Part shown: positions 25,522 through 38,428 of the stretch, piece by piece | How the letters are laid out: each line of letters opens with the position of its first letter | Numbering within the stretch: the stretch's first letter is position 1 | DNA from: Bugula neritina | Taxonomy: Eukaryota; Bryozoa; Gymnolaemata; Cheilostomatida; Bugulidae | Direction of reading: 5' to 3' | Length of the DNA: 64,000 nt | Assembly (NCBI GenBank): GCA_964035545.1 | Contig: OZ037767.1 | Span: forward strand, 6,996,207-7,060,206 | Program-made: the position numbers and the translations under genes | The notes under the pieces: generated by a model | Told to the model about the DNA's origin: nothing | Databases searched by the model: none | What the model saw: the letters and a program-made list of their open reading frames with translations, nothing else

Positions 25522-25843
25522 GCTTAAACCTGAACTCCCTGACCATGACTTATTCAAAAGGAGCAACGATCAGTATAAAGAGAAAATGAAAGAAAATCAT
25601 GACAAAAATCCTAAAGTGCGCCCCCTTTTGCCAGTAAATAAAGGAGACAATGTGATGGTGAGAGATATGCAAAGAGAAGGCTATGCTGCCTCTTCTTCAG
25701 ACAATATTACTCGTCGAACAAATGTCATGACTGACACTGGACCTTTAATACGTAACAGAGCTGATATAACTAATATCCCAACACGATGTTCTGAGCGAAC
25801 CAGAAAAGTGCCACGCTACTTAACAGATTTTGATTGTACATAA
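25522..25843 (+). pseudogene. Gypsy element 1 integrase C-terminal remnant
   Basis: The open frame here differs from the main polyprotein frame. It carries a typical integrase C-terminal tail: KPELPDHD, a basic NDQYKEKMKENHDK stretch, a VNKGDNVMVRD motif and a Ser/Thr-rich end stopping at 25841-25843. The junction near 25510-25525 marks an out-of-frame internal deletion relative to related elements. Its size cannot be measured from this copy. Confidence 0.75.
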
Positions 25844-25937
25844 TTTATTATCCACGCCTGTAGTATAAGTTGCACTTGATTTAATTACTGTTGTCAAACC
25901 GTTTCTTTTGTGTGTTTTTTTTTGTTGTTGTAGCCTG

Positions 25938-25952
25938 AAACTAAAGAGGGGA
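25938..25952 (+). other. Polypurine tract of Gypsy element 1
   Basis: AAACTAAAGAGGGGA lies immediately before the 3' LTR, as expected for plus-strand priming. Confidence 0.7.
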
Positions 25953-26149
25953 TGTTGTAATATTTACACAGTTTATGTAAACTTGGAGTTACCTTTTCTT
26001 GATGTTTTAGCTGATCAATTATTATTCTGTTTTTGTAAAAGATAGTCACTTCCTGTTTGGCAAACTGCAGTGCTTGATTAAAATAAACTGAAGATTAAAA
26101 CTAATCCACTAATAATTGCTAGATAAATAGACATCTAAAGAATAAAACA
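25953..26149 (+). repeat. 3' LTR of Gypsy element 1
   Basis: It is 197 bp, identical by eye to the 5' LTR, and is followed by the target duplicate ATTGC. Confidence 0.95.
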
Positions 26150-27420
26150 ATTGCATCGGATAGAAGATGTTGCAGTGCCATCCACTACTGTCTTTAATGA
26201 ACTAATTCGCTGTTTTAGTACATTCACTTTGGAACTAAATTGTGAATCACTGCGCAACATCGAAGCTAGTCTATTAGTTGGACAGTGAAAGAGGCAATAA
26301 ATATTCTCCAATTGATGACTGTAGTTTCCAGTGTGACTGCTCATCTAAAGTTAGTAACATAATTTATAACAGCTGCTGTTGCCTGATGAACATCTATTCC
26401 CTTACAATTAAGATTACAATACAAAAAGTTTGAATTTAATTCGGACCAGGTATTGCTCAAAATTTACAATTCTTATCATATAGTATGATACCCCTCATAT
26501 ACAGTTTCTTCAGCTTTTGACCTCTGATCAAAATACACAGCCAACAAACATGAGTAATTTAGTTTGCATTATGAAGTCATAAAATTTTTTCAGTTTTAAG
26601 CCTATAATTTAGGTCGCTAAAAATATATCGTTTAGACAAAATTAGAGTCACCATTGAAGTGTATCAGAAATTTTTTTTTTTTGAGGTTTCTGAAATTTCT
26701 GTGCTTTACATAACCATGTTACTTGCAGTAAGGTAATAATGAATGTCATTTACTTACAATTGCAAAATCCAAGCCCCGACAACTGCTGTAATTGCTAACT
26801 CCTCTCTGGCTATTAAACCTTCTATACTATTAAATAATTACAAAATACTGTGTGAAAACTGATAAAGCTTAAAAGTAACATAACAGCAGTTCTATTAAAT
26901 TTTAAACATTTTTATTTATTGGTGCAATAATTTAATTTAGACAAGTAGATATATATACTATTGCATAAATACAACCTAATACAGTTCATTATATGTAGAA
27001 GCTTTCATTGAAACAGGAATACAATATAATTTATAGGACATTTGCTGGCAGTTGTACTTACATATGGCTCTAAAATATCGTCTTGAAGTACAGAAAAAAT
27101 AAACTCGTCACTAGTTGTGTAAGAATCAAATATTGCCCTTCTTGTTCCATTATTGAAATTCTCAAAGAATGGTGAAAATGTTGATGATCTTTTATAGCGA
27201 TTTCTGCTCTTCAAACTGCTTAAAAGTAGAAATATATAAGGTATATACAATATATTTAGAATTAGAAACATAATTTTCTTATTTATAGTTGTTTAAGAAT
27301 TATAAAAAAAATTGAACTTGAAAACTTACTTGATCAAATTAGATTCCAGTGGCAATCCATCGAGTAACAATAATTGTACACTCACGCAAAAATATACTCT
27401 CAATATATTCTTCGTTTGTG

Positions 27421-28965
27421 CTAAAACACAATAAAAAACGTTTTCAAGCTAGTGAATATTATTCATCGTCAAGTTTCAATTCTTGGTGTTTATATTTTTG
27501 CACTAGCAATGTACTTGGTAAGCCACTGCTGTTAGATTTCAGTAAAATTCATTTTTAAGAAACATACTAAAATTCTAAATAAGCAAATTTTTAAAAATCT
27601 GGTACTGCTACAATATTGACTCAAAGATTTTTAAGATTTTAAGAAATTTTATAGAGAAAGAAAATATATAATAATAATTCATATAATAATTTAGCATGCT
27701 CACCCTTCTTTTAGCTAGAGGTAGTCAAACTAATGCATAGCTATGTTAATATAATTTTTGTTAATATTTATTGTAACCATATTATAAAAATTAATTGAAT
27801 AAATACGCTGCATATGTTTTAATGTTCTACTAATAACGCTATGATACTATAACATTTTATTAAATTTATTATTGCTACAATGTTGAATAAAATACCATAA
27901 ATAAACTTGAGATTTCAAGAGGTTAGACATATAAGTATAAAAAAACAAATTAGTATTCTCACCCATCTTGTTATAAGCAGTCGAAACTAGTTGATATATT
28001 TATTATTAATATATGATTCCTAAACTTTCTTATTTAGTAACTAAACTATATTGACACAACAGCTGTTTTAATGTTTACCAATAGTCCAGCAAGTATAAAC
28101 AAATGAATTGTGAGTTGGGTTTATATACTCTTTCAATACCTACTCAAATGTACTCATAGCTGACTTATTTATGCAATCAGCATTTTTTGCAAAAATCTAA
28201 TTGACTGTGTTTAAAAATATAAATAACTTACTCAAGACAAAATTCATACGCACATGCAAGTTTCTAGTCTGTAAAAAAGATTGCTAAACTAATATAATGT
28301 TATTAATTAAACAGCTATATTACAACAGGCAAAAAAATTGGTATGCATGTCTAAAATTAGACATCAAGTTTGCATAGTTATTTTATATTTAGAGTTTGAA
28401 TCTTCATTTATAGTTTACAAATGTTTAAAATTAATAGTAATTGCAAAATATCTTATTATAAATTAAATAATAGAAATGGAAACATTGCCAAAGTTGAAAA
28501 TTGAACATCCCACATAGTGCAATAATGAAATGATACTTTTCTTGTATTGCAAAATTTATTTTCACACTTAAATATAAACCTGATAGCTTCCTGCTAGTAC
28601 TTTCCACAATGCCCGAGTTTGCAACATGTCTTTCACAGAAAAAATTGTTAATAAAAAAATATCAACAGCAAGTCTATAATATTACTTGCATCATTCGACC
28701 AAAAGAAGCATAATTTGAATATGTGTCTATATATGCTGAAAACCGAACATAGAGTTTTTCTCTACAAATTTAACAAACCTCACAAATAATTAATGAAACT
28801 TAATCTCCTAAAAGAAATTATTGGCAAATTTTGTGTCGTTGTAGTGAACATAACTGCATAAAATAATTTTGTTATTGAAAGTTTTGCTGTTTCTATTAGT
28901 TTTATTTGGTTTCTTCTCACAAATCTAATTCTGTGTGCATGCATGTACTAATTATAGTGCGTTTA

Positions 28966-29037
<72 letters not shown>

Positions 29038-30079
29038 TTTAAATTCTCTGAATTACATAATAAAAACATGTTCGCCACTTTATTTTATTTAGTACACAAC
29101 AAAGTTCTTCATTTTTGTCTACCTTATACAGCTGTTGCTGCTGATATACAAATGTCTGCTGCTTAAAACTGAAGAATTTTTAACAAACAAAACCAAATAT
29201 ATAAATATTTTTCAAATTTGCTCTATTTTTTGTGAAGTTAGTATATTAAAAATACAGGTTTAATTAATGATGATTTTTGCATTACAGCTAAGAACAAAAA
29301 CAGTGCCTTATTGTAGCAAAATTCTCTCTCTCAGCTTTTTTTTCTCTACATATTTATAATCAGCACATGAATATCTGGTCCCTGTTTGCTGGTGTGTTAA
29401 ATAAAGCAAAATGACACATTATTTTATTTGTTTTATTTATAAAAAAAGAAAGCAAAGGCATTCATTATAGTTAAACTATATTTGGTTGTAAAACAAAATC
29501 TTGATTACATATAATTTACTCAATATTTAAACCTTTCCACATGTTTATTGCGCTTCTTTTCTTTCCAATGCCTCGGTAATCCTTGAATCGTACAAAAACA
29601 TTTCTATCAGTGTTCAGGAAACTAGAAAGTGGTTGCAAAATGATTGTCGAACGCTAATAGCAAGTGTGTTATGTTTTATAATAAAAATTCGACAATAAAA
29701 GTATGTCACAAAACTTATTATATAACTCTATAGATATGAAAAGCTGTGTTTATACATTCACAATTTACATAAACCGAAAACTAATTAGGAGTGAAGACTA
29801 CAGTAGATTAACATTACAAAATGAGAGAAAAATATTACTGTTGTAGGGACATTGAACACCTTCGCAATTTCTGACACTATGAAATACCTACAGTTCACGT
29901 GAAGGAGGGTATATAGAAAGTAGAGCATAATTATAAACATGTAAATTATAAACTTATAAATGTGATAATCTTTTTAGGAGCAAAATCTAAAAGCTAGCTG
30001 CTTTTTATTGTTGAATAAATCTGTAAATATTGAAACAGTTGAAGTCGACCTCTACATAGAGTGTCAAATAGTCAAAGAA
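27421..30079. other. Intergenic between genes B and C, unit 2
   Basis: AT-rich DNA, no supported exon. A (TA)n tract at about 28969-29033 stands where unit 1 carries the R1 repeat. Confidence 0.45.
28969..29033. repeat. (TA)n microsatellite
   Basis: A pure TA tract, flanked by GTTTAAAC on the left and CAGTTTAAATTC on the right. Confidence 0.95.
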
Positions 30080-30618
30080 TCACCCATTGTTATGTCTCAT
30101 GCCATTTACTACTCCATAACCACCAAATCTGTGGCAAGAGCTGTATACATTACATTTTAATCATATCATATGCAGTCAAACCTAATACTATACTAGAGCA
30201 AAAAGTACGTTGATTTAGTTTATCATATTTAGTACCCATAATCTGCGAATATATACATTAATATGGAGCACAAAAATACATATGTATATAGCTTATTTCA
30301 CATGTACGTCATTCTAAGTAAAAACAATTTAGCTGCTTTAAATGTATTTCCCTACTAATCAAAAATATTTATAAGATGAAAGTGTTTTTGTGGTCTGAAT
30401 AAGAAAGTAATTTAGCAAATAGCAGACCATCTTATTGCCACTTCTACCTTAACTGCTATACAGTTGAACTCCATCGCTAGTTTTCTGGCACTGTGCCAGC
30501 TCAGGAGAAAGCGATTGGAAAGCTTCATCAGTACACACTGTTAAATTCATTACAGTACATGAGAGATTGGCATGTTTTAACACAAAGCACCTGAAGTCAC
30601 GAGTCACTATTGAGCAAA
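30080..30618 (-). CDS. Cysteine-rich gene C, copy 2 (partial)
   Basis: Exons are 30462-30618 and 30080-30140 (TGA at 30080-30082). The first is 9 nt shorter than in unit 1, by whole codons. The five cysteines seen in unit 1 are kept (CSIVTRD, LSCTV, TVCTD, AQCQK, LSCHRFGGYG), with one additional Cys (FRCFV). Residue changes include Ala to Val and Glu to Gly at the C-terminus. A stop codon just past the chosen donor would fall in the intron. The possible upstream exon (about 31062-31116) has a 2-nt insertion here, so either that exon is wrong or this copy is broken further upstream. Confidence 0.45.
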
Positions 30619-31652
30619 CTAAAGGTCAATATAGAGTGAGTGACCCCAGAAGTAATTGCAGTAAGGAAAATAGTAAATTATTTCCAGATTTATTATTAGG
30701 TCAATAGTCTACGATAGACCATATGTAAGTCGGTCGTTCTAAACAAAGATTTTCATAATAGATTAAATGCATTTCGGAAGTCACACCTAATATGGCATTT
30801 CAATTGAGATTTTCTTAGAAAATTGGGTAATCTTTCACATGGGTGAGCAGACATCAGCATTCATTCTCAGCTTTTTTGCATGTTGAAAGTATGTTAAATT
30901 TTGTTGAATTTCAGGTTTCTAACTCCCAATGCCAACTTCCAGGGTGAATCTCAAATTTCATATTTTAGCGTATTTAAGAATCAAATAAATATTTGAACTC
31001 AAAAACACTCTTGCAATAATAAAAAAATAAATGAGAAGCACAAAATTACATACTTGTTTCACACCATATTGGAATGTTGTTTGTGTGCGCAAAAAGAAGT
31101 ATTTTTGGCTGTAAAAACAACGTGTCTATTAATTCCATTATTTAGTTACACTTGGGGTGGACTTAAACAGTGAAATACTTGTAATAAATCCTTGTATGAT
31201 GGAGTATCATAAAAACTAACAAGTCTACCATGCAGATACTTAACAACACATTGCGATCTTTTTAATTGGATTTATTTAAACACTAGCTGCAGTCTTATAA
31301 AATATTAATGGCAAGCTTTATTCTGACAGTGTGCCACATCCACAATATTACACGACATGTCAAAATTTTTATATTTACAGGAAGCTTATATATTTATTAC
31401 TTATATTTATTACCTATATGTAAAAGTTTGTCCCTCATTAGCTGCTATTGAATTAGAAATAAGCACCAGCTGTGTATCTTTACTTTAGTGAAAGATTGCT
31501 TAACAATCTGAAAATATAAACCGATAAATTTTAGTGAAGATGTTCTTGATAATTTTTAATAACTTAATTTTAGCAATCATTTTTTAAGCATATTAGTTAG
31601 CTTCTTATTTAATTGATTATTGCTAGATGAACATATAATCAATTGATTCTGA

Positions 31653-32735
<1,083 letters not shown>

Positions 32736-34358
32736 TATTATATATGTACATAAAATTTATTATGAATTTAACATAGCCTGGTGTGGCAGTTAATTATTAC
32801 AATAAACTTGTCCGGAGTTGTGTTCCCCACTATTAAGGGGTTAAATTCTCAGTAGAAGAGAAGCAAAACAAACCCTGGCCATGCTATAATAATATGTTGT
32901 TGTTCTTCCTGAGCTTAAATAAATTTATGGAAATAGCAGAGTACCATATATAGAATTCAGTTGAAAGAAATTTAGTATAAAGTTAATTGACTAGCATTGT
33001 AAACAGCTCAATTATTTCATGGCATTCACAGCGACTTAAAAAGTATATCAGTATAAAAATATTATAACTCTATACAACCATAGTTATAAGTAAGGTTGTT
33101 ATCAAGTAAGGAGAATGAAATACTATTTTCGAGGTCATCTGCTTGCTATTTGAGATCAATTCTCATATTAACTACTCTTAAAAATGGAACTTAAGATTAG
33201 CTCTTCAACATATCTATGCAATCCAAATGCAAAATAGTCAAGGGTTAAAGGGGTTCTTTAAAAGAGGCTACCAATTACAGTAAGTTACAAAAAGTAAGTT
33301 AGTCTATTTTCTAATGTGTAAACATCTTGCATTCTATTGTGTTTATCTTTATATCCCTATATAAGGATGATTTTGTAGGCTGTTCCTTAATTTTAAATTT
33401 TCCCTCAATATTTTCAACTTATTCAACTGCTTAGAATTGTTGGAAAGTTGCTACACATTTGTGGAAGTGCTGTATTATAATAAGTTTGCTGAAATAAAAT
33501 TGTGCTTACGAATTACGGTGTAAGCTTACATTGACCCTGAAAATCAAGTTGAAAGCTGGGAGGGTGCAACTCTTACAACATTTTATTATTTTTCTCGAAA
33601 ATACAGATTAATAACTTTTCTACAATCTATTACTACACTGCAATAAAAGCCTGTAAAGTCAGAAGTTTATGCAAGTAGTAAAAGTTAGAGTGGCAAACAC
33701 TGACAAAATTGTATTAGTTTCGATTTCTAAAAATAAATAAAAGCAATTTTGACAAAAAATTATCTATAAAATGTATAAAGAAATAATTAGTAATGTTAGT
33801 CAACACACATTGGTACCTATGTATGGTATACAAAACTTGCTATAGCTCAGTGAGTCTTTCTTCATTTGAGAGATTTAGAACGTAATTTATAGGAAATTAT
33901 GAGATATTTAAGCTTAAAGACTGAGCAATAAATTTACTAAATTTAAAAAAAACAAACAATTTTAAGAAACTCAGTATAAAAGAGTTCAAAACAAGAGAGA
34001 TAACTATGCAATGAAACTAGTTGAGCTGTCGCTCTATTTAGGGTTAATTAGCACTTAGCTACCCACATGATTACAAATTAATTGAGCATATCAGCAATTC
34101 TGTCTCTTTACAATATTATGCAGCCTGCTACACTTTACCAACAAATTCTAAACAACAAATAAATTCTCATTAAAATTTTTTCTAAAAATGCATCAATAAA
34201 ACCATAAAACTGAATCAAAAACTGCACAAGCAGTCAATAGGTATGTCTGTATAAACAGAATCGGTCGAAATGGCTGGAAACTCAAACCCTGCCAAAATGA
34301 ATTCAGAACTTGTTTTCAAAACACTAAAAGTAAAAAATATGGAGGTTACTAAAGATTT

Positions 34359-36412
34359 TTAAATCTTTTTTCTTGATAATTCATCACCACGGTTACTTGG
34401 TAAACTGCCTTGACTCCCGTTATTATTAGCTTTTTCCTTATCTGTTGGCCTCTTTCTTGGATAAATGTATGCCTTGATGTAGAAATTGGTAAAGAAGAAC
34501 AGCATGGAAGACCCATATATTGCACTCCAGATGCAGAAATCATGGTATAATATACCAATAGTGCAGTACACCATGTCTATTAGAAACTGTATCATCTACA
34601 ACAAATAATTATAAACAGTAGATGATCATGTCAAATAATATTCAATATTCTAAAGCATTACATGGAGTTTTAGGCAGACAAATACAGCACCATTACCTAT
34701 GAGTATTAGCAACTAATAATTTCCTTCAACATTGGATTTTATATATTGCTGCAAGTCATAAATTTTATGCAAGAACAACACTGTTTAGTCTTTGCTGTTT
34801 CACTTTAAATAGCTGAAACTCTCATTAAAATACCAACAAACAGTTTTAATTTCTTTTACAAAAATAAAAATGTGTAGATTACAGAGGCAAAGAAGGATAT
34901 TCAATTGAAATATGGCTTCCAGATAAAAGAGTTGACAGATAAAATTTGAAAATTTAGTTTACTTTTATGGAAAGCTGTTATTGTTGCTCAACACTGAGCA
35001 CACAACATGCAACTCGAGACGCATCAATTAGGTGTTTACCGACAGCAGTGTTCAATCACTAAATATCCATATCAACAAACTGACAGCACATAGTAACTTC
35101 AGCACATAGTAACTACAATATTAGTAACTACAGTACACAGTAACTACAACACAAAACACAACACACAGTAACTACAGTAAACATTCACCTGAAACTCTGT
35201 GAGCCTCCTTTTCCATGCCGGCCTGGAAGATGATTTCACATAGCCAGTGTACCCGTAGTAAAAGTACATAATCACGTGAATGAACGAATTGAGAGCAATC
35301 CCTGGAGCTAAGGCTGCCCATGCAGAATACCTGAAATTAAATCCAACCAATTTATGTACATTTATCATACAATCTAGATTATATACATAACAGAATGTGA
35401 ATCACATGCTAATGAGCCCCCATTAGTCTTAAGTACCACCATTCTTAGTACTCTTTCAAATCAATCAGTTAAAACAAGCGACAAACAATATTATACCGAA
35501 AGCTAATATGTACTGTACCCTAAAATGTCAAAATGAAAGACAACAGATCACAAGCCAAGTTTTTCCTAAGTGGTAGTGGAGAAAGAAAATACTAGATAAA
35601 TTTCCAAACTATAAACACAAAATGTAACCTTTTTAGAGTAAAATTCTACTGTAAAATGTCACTCACTGAAGTGCATAGAACACTAATAAAACCATAGTAC
35701 TATGATGATAAACATGTAGCACAGTGATTTGTCTTCCCCTGTTCCTCAAAATCATGAAGACTGTATCCATGAGTTCCAATACTTTGGTGTAGCCATAAAT
35801 CTTAAAGTAGGGAGTCATCTCGGGGTTTTCAGAGTTAGAGTAGATTTGGTCAGCGTTATATAAAGCTACACTCAGTCCGACAAAAGTGTACAGACTCAAG
35901 GCTGAGCAAAGTATGTTGTAAAACAGCATCACCTAAAATATTAACAGATGGCTACTATTACAGCAGTATGAGAAATTACAGACGGTATTTAAAAAATCTA
36001 CTTCATCATGTATTTTCTATTTTTGGCAGTTACCAAAAACTTTCAAGTTCTTTGATTAGAAAATTATTAAACGTTTAGCATATCAAGTATTTTCCATGTT
36101 TGTATACTAAGCTTGTAAGTTGCATGGCAGTGTTGACTTGTGTCAAAGTGGAAATAATTAACTGAAATATTTGCTGCACTTTATATCACTTGTTCACAAA
36201 ATTTGATGATTTAACTTTAACCCAGTTTAGTTAGAGTTTAGTTAATACCTGTCTTCATCTATAGTTTTGCTTACCTTCAAAAGGCTTAATTCTTGATTTC
36301 GTTTATATTTTTTCCACATATGAGGACCAACAAATGTCAATACTACATAGGCAAGAAATATTGGAAAGATATTTAGTCTAAATAGTCGCCCAAGAAATTC
36401 AACAAAATGCAT
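34359..36412 (-). CDS. ELOVL-type very-long-chain fatty acid elongase
   Basis: Four coding exons, 36275-36412, 35667-35932, 35189-35330 and 34359-34595, join in phase to a 260-aa protein. ELOVL enzymes are multi-pass ER membrane condensing enzymes (3-ketoacyl-CoA synthases) that extend fatty acyl-CoA with malonyl-CoA. Diagnostic sequence includes KVLELMDTVFMILR, the catalytic histidine box HVYHH, NSFIHVIMYFYY and YGSSMLFFFTNFYIKAY. Several hydrophobic segments alternate with loops. The C-terminus SRKKI is basic and resembles an ER-retrieval signal. The N-terminus is somewhat short for the family. An acceptor (AATACAG) just before the ATG suggests an untranslated first exon farther upstream. 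Subfamily and chain-length preference are not clear. The last exon is duplicated at 15141-15377. Confidence 0.92.
35085..35180. repeat. Short tandem repeat (AGTAACTACAG-like)
   Basis: An imperfect repeat of CAGTAACTACA-type units lies in an ELOVL intron. Confidence 0.7.
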
Positions 36413-38420
36413 CACTGTATTGTTGGTTTAGCCACTTTAGCCTCCAGAATTAGAACCAGTAAGTGAATTCACGTTGTTCTTAGCTTCACTGTAATTGCAT
36501 CTGCTAAGAATAAGATTGACTGTAAGATTTTTAGAGTGAGGACTTATAAAAATAAAACAATGAAGTTTCAAGTCTCAATGTTGCAATTAAATCTTGACGC
36601 TGAACTAAATAATTAGTATTCAATTTCAATTATAAATGAATTTAGATAGTTAAAATAAATTGCCAGTATGAGTATGAGTAACTGTAGGTGTGGCTCAGGC
36701 TCATCCACTTCCAGGTTACACTTGATCTTCTCTGCAAAAATGGTCGAAACTATAAGTTCAAGTATCAGTATGTGTAGCTTTATAACACATAAGTATAAGT
36801 ATAAATTAAATTAAAATACAGGTAACAAGCTCCAGCTGATAACCACAGTCATAGTGATATTGATAAGTGAATTAGTGATGCTGATACTGATAGGTGTAAA
36901 ACTAATTCTATTTCTAAAACTAAAAAAATTCAAGTTAAACATTTCTAAAGTTTTACTTTTAGTAAAATCAACAAAACATTTCCACAGAAAATGTGAGGGA
37001 TACCAAGTTAGACATGCTCAGTAGACATTGCGATTATTGTAACAAAAATCATCAAATCAAAACCCAACAGTCTACAACTTTTAAGTATTAAAATTTAAAG
37101 GTAAACACAACGTGAATGAATATGATAATGACCAAGCCGATGTGAATGCAAGGAAAAGCGGAAGTTCGGCCTGCCTCCCTGGATATTTGACCTTGCTCCG
37201 CAACCATAGTAGAGATTTTTATTTGTCAAAACGTCGTTGAAACGTATTCTCCCATAAAAAGTCGATAAAGGGAAGAGAGGAGTTAAAACTCTGACTTTGG
37301 AGGTATTATCGAGGGAGCAACACAGCAATGCCGATGCCATAAGAGTGAGACTAATCACTAAAACTGTAAAAGTAAAACTAAAAGTAACTGTAAGACTAAA
37401 AGTGGGCAATTGGTTGTATAGTATGTATATTACTACTTTACTTTATAAGTGTAATATTGCAACAAAAAAATAAAACGAATTTAATTATTATCTTGTAAAG
37501 ATAATTAAGTAACTTTAAATTTAATATTTTCAAAGTTATTGACTAGAAGAGTAGAAGTAAATCTAATACTAATAGTAATAGTAATACTAATACTAATACT
37601 AACAGACAATAGTAATACTAATACTAATAGTAATAATGAGTAAATAGTAATAGTAAATGTAATAGTAATATTCATATTGCCACAAATACTAATAATAATA
37701 GTATTAGCTAATAAGTTTTATTTTAGTTATAATGATATTGATAATCATTTAAATTTATATTGATATCAGATGTTATTATCTATGATAATATTAATATAAA
37801 CACAATTATATAACTGGAACCAAAAAAATGTTAGTTTTACAATAAGGTAAAAATAAAACTGCAAAATAATTCTGAAAATAATGTTTTCAAGTTAATTGAA
37901 ATTAAAAGTTAGAGTGAAGTCTATAGATCAATAAAGAATAATCTACTGTAAAAAAGATGCATGTATGCAATTTGCCTTTTTTTTATTATAAATCTGCAGA
38001 ACTTTAATAATACCACTCAACAAAGGTGCAAAAAACTATTGACCACCTTTACATCAAGCAGGTACAGTATCAGAAAAAAACCTATATTTCAAATGAATAG
38101 TTTTTTGTAGAGTCTTTTTAAATATGTAAAAGTTATGAAATGCTCTCAAACTAAAGCTTAAAATTAAATTAAACAGTTCAAGAATCTAATTTTTTGTTGT
38201 TGCCATTAGTATCCTACAATCCCTACAATCACAGTATCTGGATAAATCCTCCTCAATATGACATAAATTCTAAAAACTTGTTGTAACATATTGCACTGCT
38301 TGCTGCACCTACAGCTACATTGCATTTGCTCAGTTTTATTTAGTAGTGCCATTGATATTAATATCTACTATAGAAAAAAAGAAAAACTAGTTCAATTCCA
38401 CTGCAACTATTTTCTTTACA
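36413..38420. other. Intergenic between ELOVL and the NEK9-like gene
   Basis: The two genes are divergent, so both promoters should lie here. The DNA is rich in cryptic simple repeats (GTAAC, TAAAAC) and a TAATAG tract at 37560-37695. A segment at about 37130-37330 is clearly less AT-rich and has no assigned role. It could hold the untranslated ELOVL first exon or a promoter. Confidence 0.4.
37560..37695. repeat. (TAATAG)n-like microsatellite
   Basis: A run of TAATAGTAATACTAATACTAA units with a few interruptions. Confidence 0.85.
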
Positions 38421-38428
38421 GCTACGTT

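Larger units (their letters stand above)
22006..26149 (+). mobile_element. Ty3/Gypsy LTR retrotransposon, recent, integrase-defective
   Basis: The element is 4144 bp with 197-bp LTRs (22006-22202 and 25953-26149) that are identical by eye. They start TGTTG and end AACA. A 5-bp target duplication ATTGC is at 22001-22005 and 26150-26154. The primer site at 22203-22213 matches the end of tRNA-Leu over 11 nt. A purine tract (AAAGAGGGGA) precedes the 3' LTR. The single internal gag-pol frame is open but loses part of integrase. The insertion interrupts gene B of unit 2 and is absent in unit 1, so it postdates the duplication. Confidence 0.95.
20790..27420 (-). pseudogene. Unrecognised gene B, copy 2, interrupted by Gypsy
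   Basis: Exons in transcription order are 27330-27420, 27062-27215, 26758-26805, 26150-26344 with its last 8 nt displaced to 21998-22005, and 20790-20933. The fourth exon is split by the 4144-bp Gypsy element, with ATTGC duplicated on both sides. A transcript entering the element reaches a stop within a few codons, so the final cysteine-rich exon would be lost unless the element is spliced out. The remaining exons are still open and differ from copy 1 by single-residue changes plus one added codon in the last exon. This suggests the gene was working until a recent insertion. Confidence 0.6.

Noticed and set aside
37095-37409. 104-codon minus-strand frame
   Set aside because: Low-complexity N-terminus derived from simple repeats; no recognisable domain. 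The underlying island is kept as a finding instead.
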